Shown: positions 5,421 to 7,299 of the stretch, piece by piece | How the letters are laid out: every line of letters begins with the position of its first letter | Numbering within the stretch: position 1 is the stretch's first letter | From: Deltaproteobacteria bacterium | GTDB taxonomy: Bacteria > UBA10199 > SPLOWO2-01-44-7 | NCBI GenBank assembly: GCA_016203765.1 | Contig: JACQMB010000065.1 | Coordinates: forward strand, 1 to 7,299 | DNA length: 7,299 bases | Direction: 5' to 3' | The notes under the pieces: model-generated | Seen by the model: the letters and a program-made list of their open reading frames with translations, nothing else | Told to the model about the DNA's origin: nothing | Databases searched by the model: none | Program-made: the position numbers and the translations under genes

Positions 5421-6785
5421 TCAGTTAATCCTCCAATACACCAATTTCCACTTCCTCGTATCCGCCCCGCCCCCCTCGCCCAAGTCCATCACCGCCTCGA
5501 TTTCGACCACCGTGTCCTGAACCTGCCCTCGCATCGCCAGCCGGTAGAAACGGGATTCGGCCGCGATCCAGTCGGCAAAGGGGCTGGTTTTTGGGGCATA
5601 GCCCCCCTCCCCCGGTATGATTTCGACCGGGGGGCCCACTTTTAAAACCTCCAACAAGGCCTTATCCAAATCCTGCGCGATTTTATTTTTATCCGGCTTG
5701 GTCCCGGTACACCCTTCCAGGACCGCCATCACCAGCCGGTCCATCACCTCCGGATCGCCCAGAGGGAGCGGGGGTAAATCCTTCCTTGTTTCCAAATAAC
5801 GCAGGATCAAGGCCTGGGTCACCTCGGTGGGGGCCCGGCAAACATTAATCTGCGGGTTCCCCTTCGGGTCGGTTATACCATAAATCGTAAAATATTCCGA
5901 GAGAGGAATCCACCAGTCATCCCGGACGCCGGCCACCCGAAAAATCTCTCCCGGCGTCGAAAATTTGCCGTTCTTCGTTGTCCAATCGCCGAGGGCGGTG
6001 TCGCGGTAGAGGCTTTCTTCGGATCCCCCCTGCCCCCCTCCCCATTCATTGATCACGTCGTTGGGGTCGACCCAGTCGGCGATGTTGCGCACGATCTCCG
6101 GGATGGGGGTCTTCTGATCCTTGAAAAGTTCCTCGAACTTGGGCTGGGCGAGAAACTGAACGATAAACTTTTTATAGGCGTCGTAGGAATTTTCCTGCCC
6201 CTCGGCGGAGGGGGCCTCCGGGTTCTGGGTGTAAAAATAGTTGAGATCGATGCGCGAACTGTCATCGAAACATTCGGCCTCAAAATCCCCCTCAAACTCC
6301 AAAAACTCCTCCATCCCCCCCAGGTGAAATCCCCCCATCCCCGACAAACCGGCAGTATCTTCTTCGGTCGGTCCCTGCTCCCCGGCCTCCGGTCTCTGGT
6401 CCCTGGTCCCTGGTCCCTGGTCCATCCCCTCCCCGCTCCCCAACATCCGCAACAGGCCGGTGTTGATCGGAAACTGCTGGCACAAAGGGACGGAAAGGTC
6501 GACGGCGAGATTGACATTGGCCTGTTCCACCGCCCGTCCGACTTGCGATTGGACCGCATTCCCCATCTTGAGTTCCAGCAGGGTCAAATGGTAGGCCGAC
6601 TGAGCCAGATAATAGGCCTGAAGCCTTTGTTTTTGCCGGTAGGCCAGGTGGTATTCGATCTGGGCGTTGTAGGCCAATTCCACGGAGAGCATCGTGAGCA
6701 AAACGATGGAGCCGATGACCAAGAGGAGGGCGATCCCGGATTGGCTGGACCGTGGACCGTGGACCTTTTTAAAAATCAATGGCAT
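5421..6785 (-). CDS. gspK: Type II secretion minor pseudopilin GspK
   Basis: GspK is the large minor pseudopilin that caps the pseudopilus with GspI and GspJ. The 454-residue protein starts with a short leader and a prepilin-peptidase site, SQSG/IALLLVIGS (cut after Gly17). A hydrophobic helix follows, without the Glu usually found at mature position 5, a known GspK trait. Family motifs include QRLQAYYLAQSAYHLTLLEL (53-72), ECFDDSSRIDLNYF (171-184), IADWVDPND (235-243) and GKFSTPGEIFRVAG (273-286). The globular domain is of normal size for the family, but residues about 117-143 are a low-complexity Gly/Gln/Glu-rich linker (MDQGPGTRDQ, RPEAGEQGPT) encoded by a heptamer array. A second, smaller array encodes part of the leader. 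The ATG lies inside the end of gspJ (17-base overlap), with GGGGA nine bases before it. The frame is intact throughout. Confidence 0.93.
   Translation of the reverse strand: MPLIFKKVHGPRSSQSGIALLLVIGSIVLLTMLSVELAYNAQIEYHLAYRQKQRLQAYYLAQSAYHLTLLELKMGNAVQSQVGRAVEQANVNLAVDLSVPLCQQFPINTGLLRMLGSGEGMDQGPGTRDQRPEAGEQGPTEEDTAGLSGMGGFHLGGMEEFLEFEGDFEAECFDDSSRIDLNYFYTQNPEAPSAEGQENSYDAYKKFIVQFLAQPKFEELFKDQKTPIPEIVRNIADWVDPNDVINEWGGGQGGSEESLYRDTALGDWTTKNGKFSTPGEIFRVAGVRDDWWIPLSEYFTIYGITDPKGNPQINVCRAPTEVTQALILRYLETRKDLPPLPLGDPEVMDRLVMAVLEGCTGTKPDKNKIAQDLDKALLEVLKVGPPVEIIPGEGGYAPKTSPFADWIAAESRFYRLAMRGQVQDTVVEIEAVMDLGEGGGADTRKWKLVYWRIN
6369..6424. repeat. In-frame heptamer array inside gspK
   Basis: Eight contiguous 7-base units on the + strand: CGGTCCC, TGCTCCC, CGGCCTC, CGGTCTC, TGGTCCC three times, TGGTCCA. 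The 7-base period means three units equal seven codons, so the unit is read in all three frames, giving the mixed peptide DQGPGTRDQRPEAGEQGPT on the minus strand. It lies in a linker between GspK segments, where extra residues should be tolerated. The unit CGGTCCC also occurs in the gspM-gspN array. Confidence 0.88.
6746..6766. repeat. Three-unit heptamer array in the gspK leader codons
   Basis: TGGACCG, TGGACCG and TGGACCT on the + strand. Read on the minus strand they encode VHGPRSS in the pseudopilin leader, just ahead of the peptidase cleavage site. The GGWCC core is shared with the other two arrays, here in the opposite sense. With only three copies it is less certain than the longer arrays. 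Confidence 0.65.
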
Positions 6786-7299
6786 TGCGATGCATCCCCA
6801 CTAAAACAGTTGTGGTAAAAGGAATCTCTTCTTCCGGTTTCACCGGATGTTCAAAGGTCAATGTCAATTTGACCGCCCGCGGCAGTTTTCCCTTCTCCGT
6901 ATTTTCGGAATTCCAGCTCGATTTCCAGTCAAACTTGTCACCGTCGTAATATTCGATTTTGAATTCCCTGACCCGGTGAGCGACCGGCACCCAGGCGCCC
7001 CCCTCTTCGGGTTTGTCATCGATCCATTTCGACTCCCGGCGGAACAGAATGGAATTATCCCGGTCCTCCGGGTCCCGTTCGATTTTGAAACCAATCTCGG
7101 CCGCCTCCGATTCGCGGGCGCCTTGAAACAAACGAAGGTGGGAAAGAGAGGCAAAGTGGAGCGCGTCGGAATCGCCGTCAAAGACCGTCTGGACGAGGGG
7201 CGAACCCTGCCTCTGCCCCCAATGGGGATTCCCGTTCATCAAAAAGGCCATGGAAAGGTCCTGGACCATCTTGTCCACGGCGACCCGGGCGGAATGATA
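6769..7299 (-). CDS. gspJ: Type II secretion minor pseudopilin GspJ (N-terminus outside the window)
   Basis: The frame is open to the window edge, giving 176 C-terminal residues; the prepilin leader and hydrophobic helix lie beyond base 7299. The visible part begins YHSARVAVDKMVQDLSMAFL, the amphipathic end of the N-terminal helix typical of GspJ. It continues with HFASLSHLRLF, then SILFRRESKWIDD, and REFKIEYYDGDKFDW with KSSWNSEN. It ends with LPRAVKLTLTFEHPVKPEEE and FTTTVLVGMHRNAIDF, a conserved-looking pseudopilin C-terminus. GspJ forms the pseudopilus tip with GspI and GspK. The GTG at 7278 is internal and not the real start. The stop overlaps gspK by 17 bases. Genes for the remaining components (C-I) would be expected upstream, to the right. 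Confidence 0.88.
   Translation of the reverse strand, partial: YHSARVAVDKMVQDLSMAFLMNGNPHWGQRQGSPLVQTVFDGDSDALHFASLSHLRLFQGARESEAAEIGFKIERDPEDRDNSILFRRESKWIDDKPEEGGAWVPVAHRVREFKIEYYDGDKFDWKSSWNSENTEKGKLPRAVKLTLTFEHPVKPEEEIPFTTTVLVGMHRNAIDF

Noticed and set aside
6053..6559. 168-residue minus-strand frame inside gspK
   Set aside because: Out-of-frame reading of gspK, rich in Arg/Ser/Pro; the GspK frame carries the family motifs.
6746..6766. Frame break at the gspK start caused by the heptamers
   Set aside because: The frame remains open from ATG through the peptidase site, and the leader length of 17 residues is acceptable for a pseudopilin.

Overview
The window reads as chromosome from a Gram-negative (diderm) bacterium with fairly GC-rich core genes. 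The type II secretion genes resemble those of Deltaproteobacteria and their relatives: a PilM-like GspL, a PilO-like GspM and a single-TM GspN at the operon end. That placement is an inference from gene style only. No rRNA, tRNA, CRISPR array or transposase was seen.

Left part (1-1363, + strand): the 3' portion of ruvB (Holliday junction branch-migration ATPase) runs into a small FtsB/DivIC-type division gene that overlaps it by 53 bases. The pair ends at a hairpin with flanking A7 and T7 tracts, a likely terminator.

Middle (1364-2150, + strand): an A/T-richer island holds a HigBA/RelE-type toxin-antitoxin pair, toxin first. A near-consensus promoter (TTGACG-N17-TACAAT) sits directly before the toxin ATG. 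Its -10 box lies inside a 26-bp near-perfect palindrome, the natural candidate for the antitoxin's autoregulatory operator. The spacing is so tight that the toxin mRNA may be leaderless.

Right part (2147-7299, - strand): the distal end of a type II secretion operon, in transcription order gspJ (5' end outside the window), gspK, gspL, gspM, gspN. J and K are minor pseudopilins of the pilus tip. L and M form the inner-membrane assembly platform, and N is an accessory membrane protein. J/K overlap by 17 bases and L/M by 4 bases. The K-L and M-N junctions each have a gap of about 65-70 bases filled with repeats. gspN converges on the antitoxin gene with a 4-base overlap and no terminator between them.

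The most unusual content is repetitive DNA in the secretion operon. A GGWCC-cored heptamer family occurs three times: between gspM and gspN, inside gspK where it encodes a low-complexity linker, and in the gspK leader-peptide codons. A separate octamer array forms a 40-bp palindrome between gspK and gspL. I see no wholly new multi-gene system; the best leads are these repeats and the toxin promoter/operator layout.
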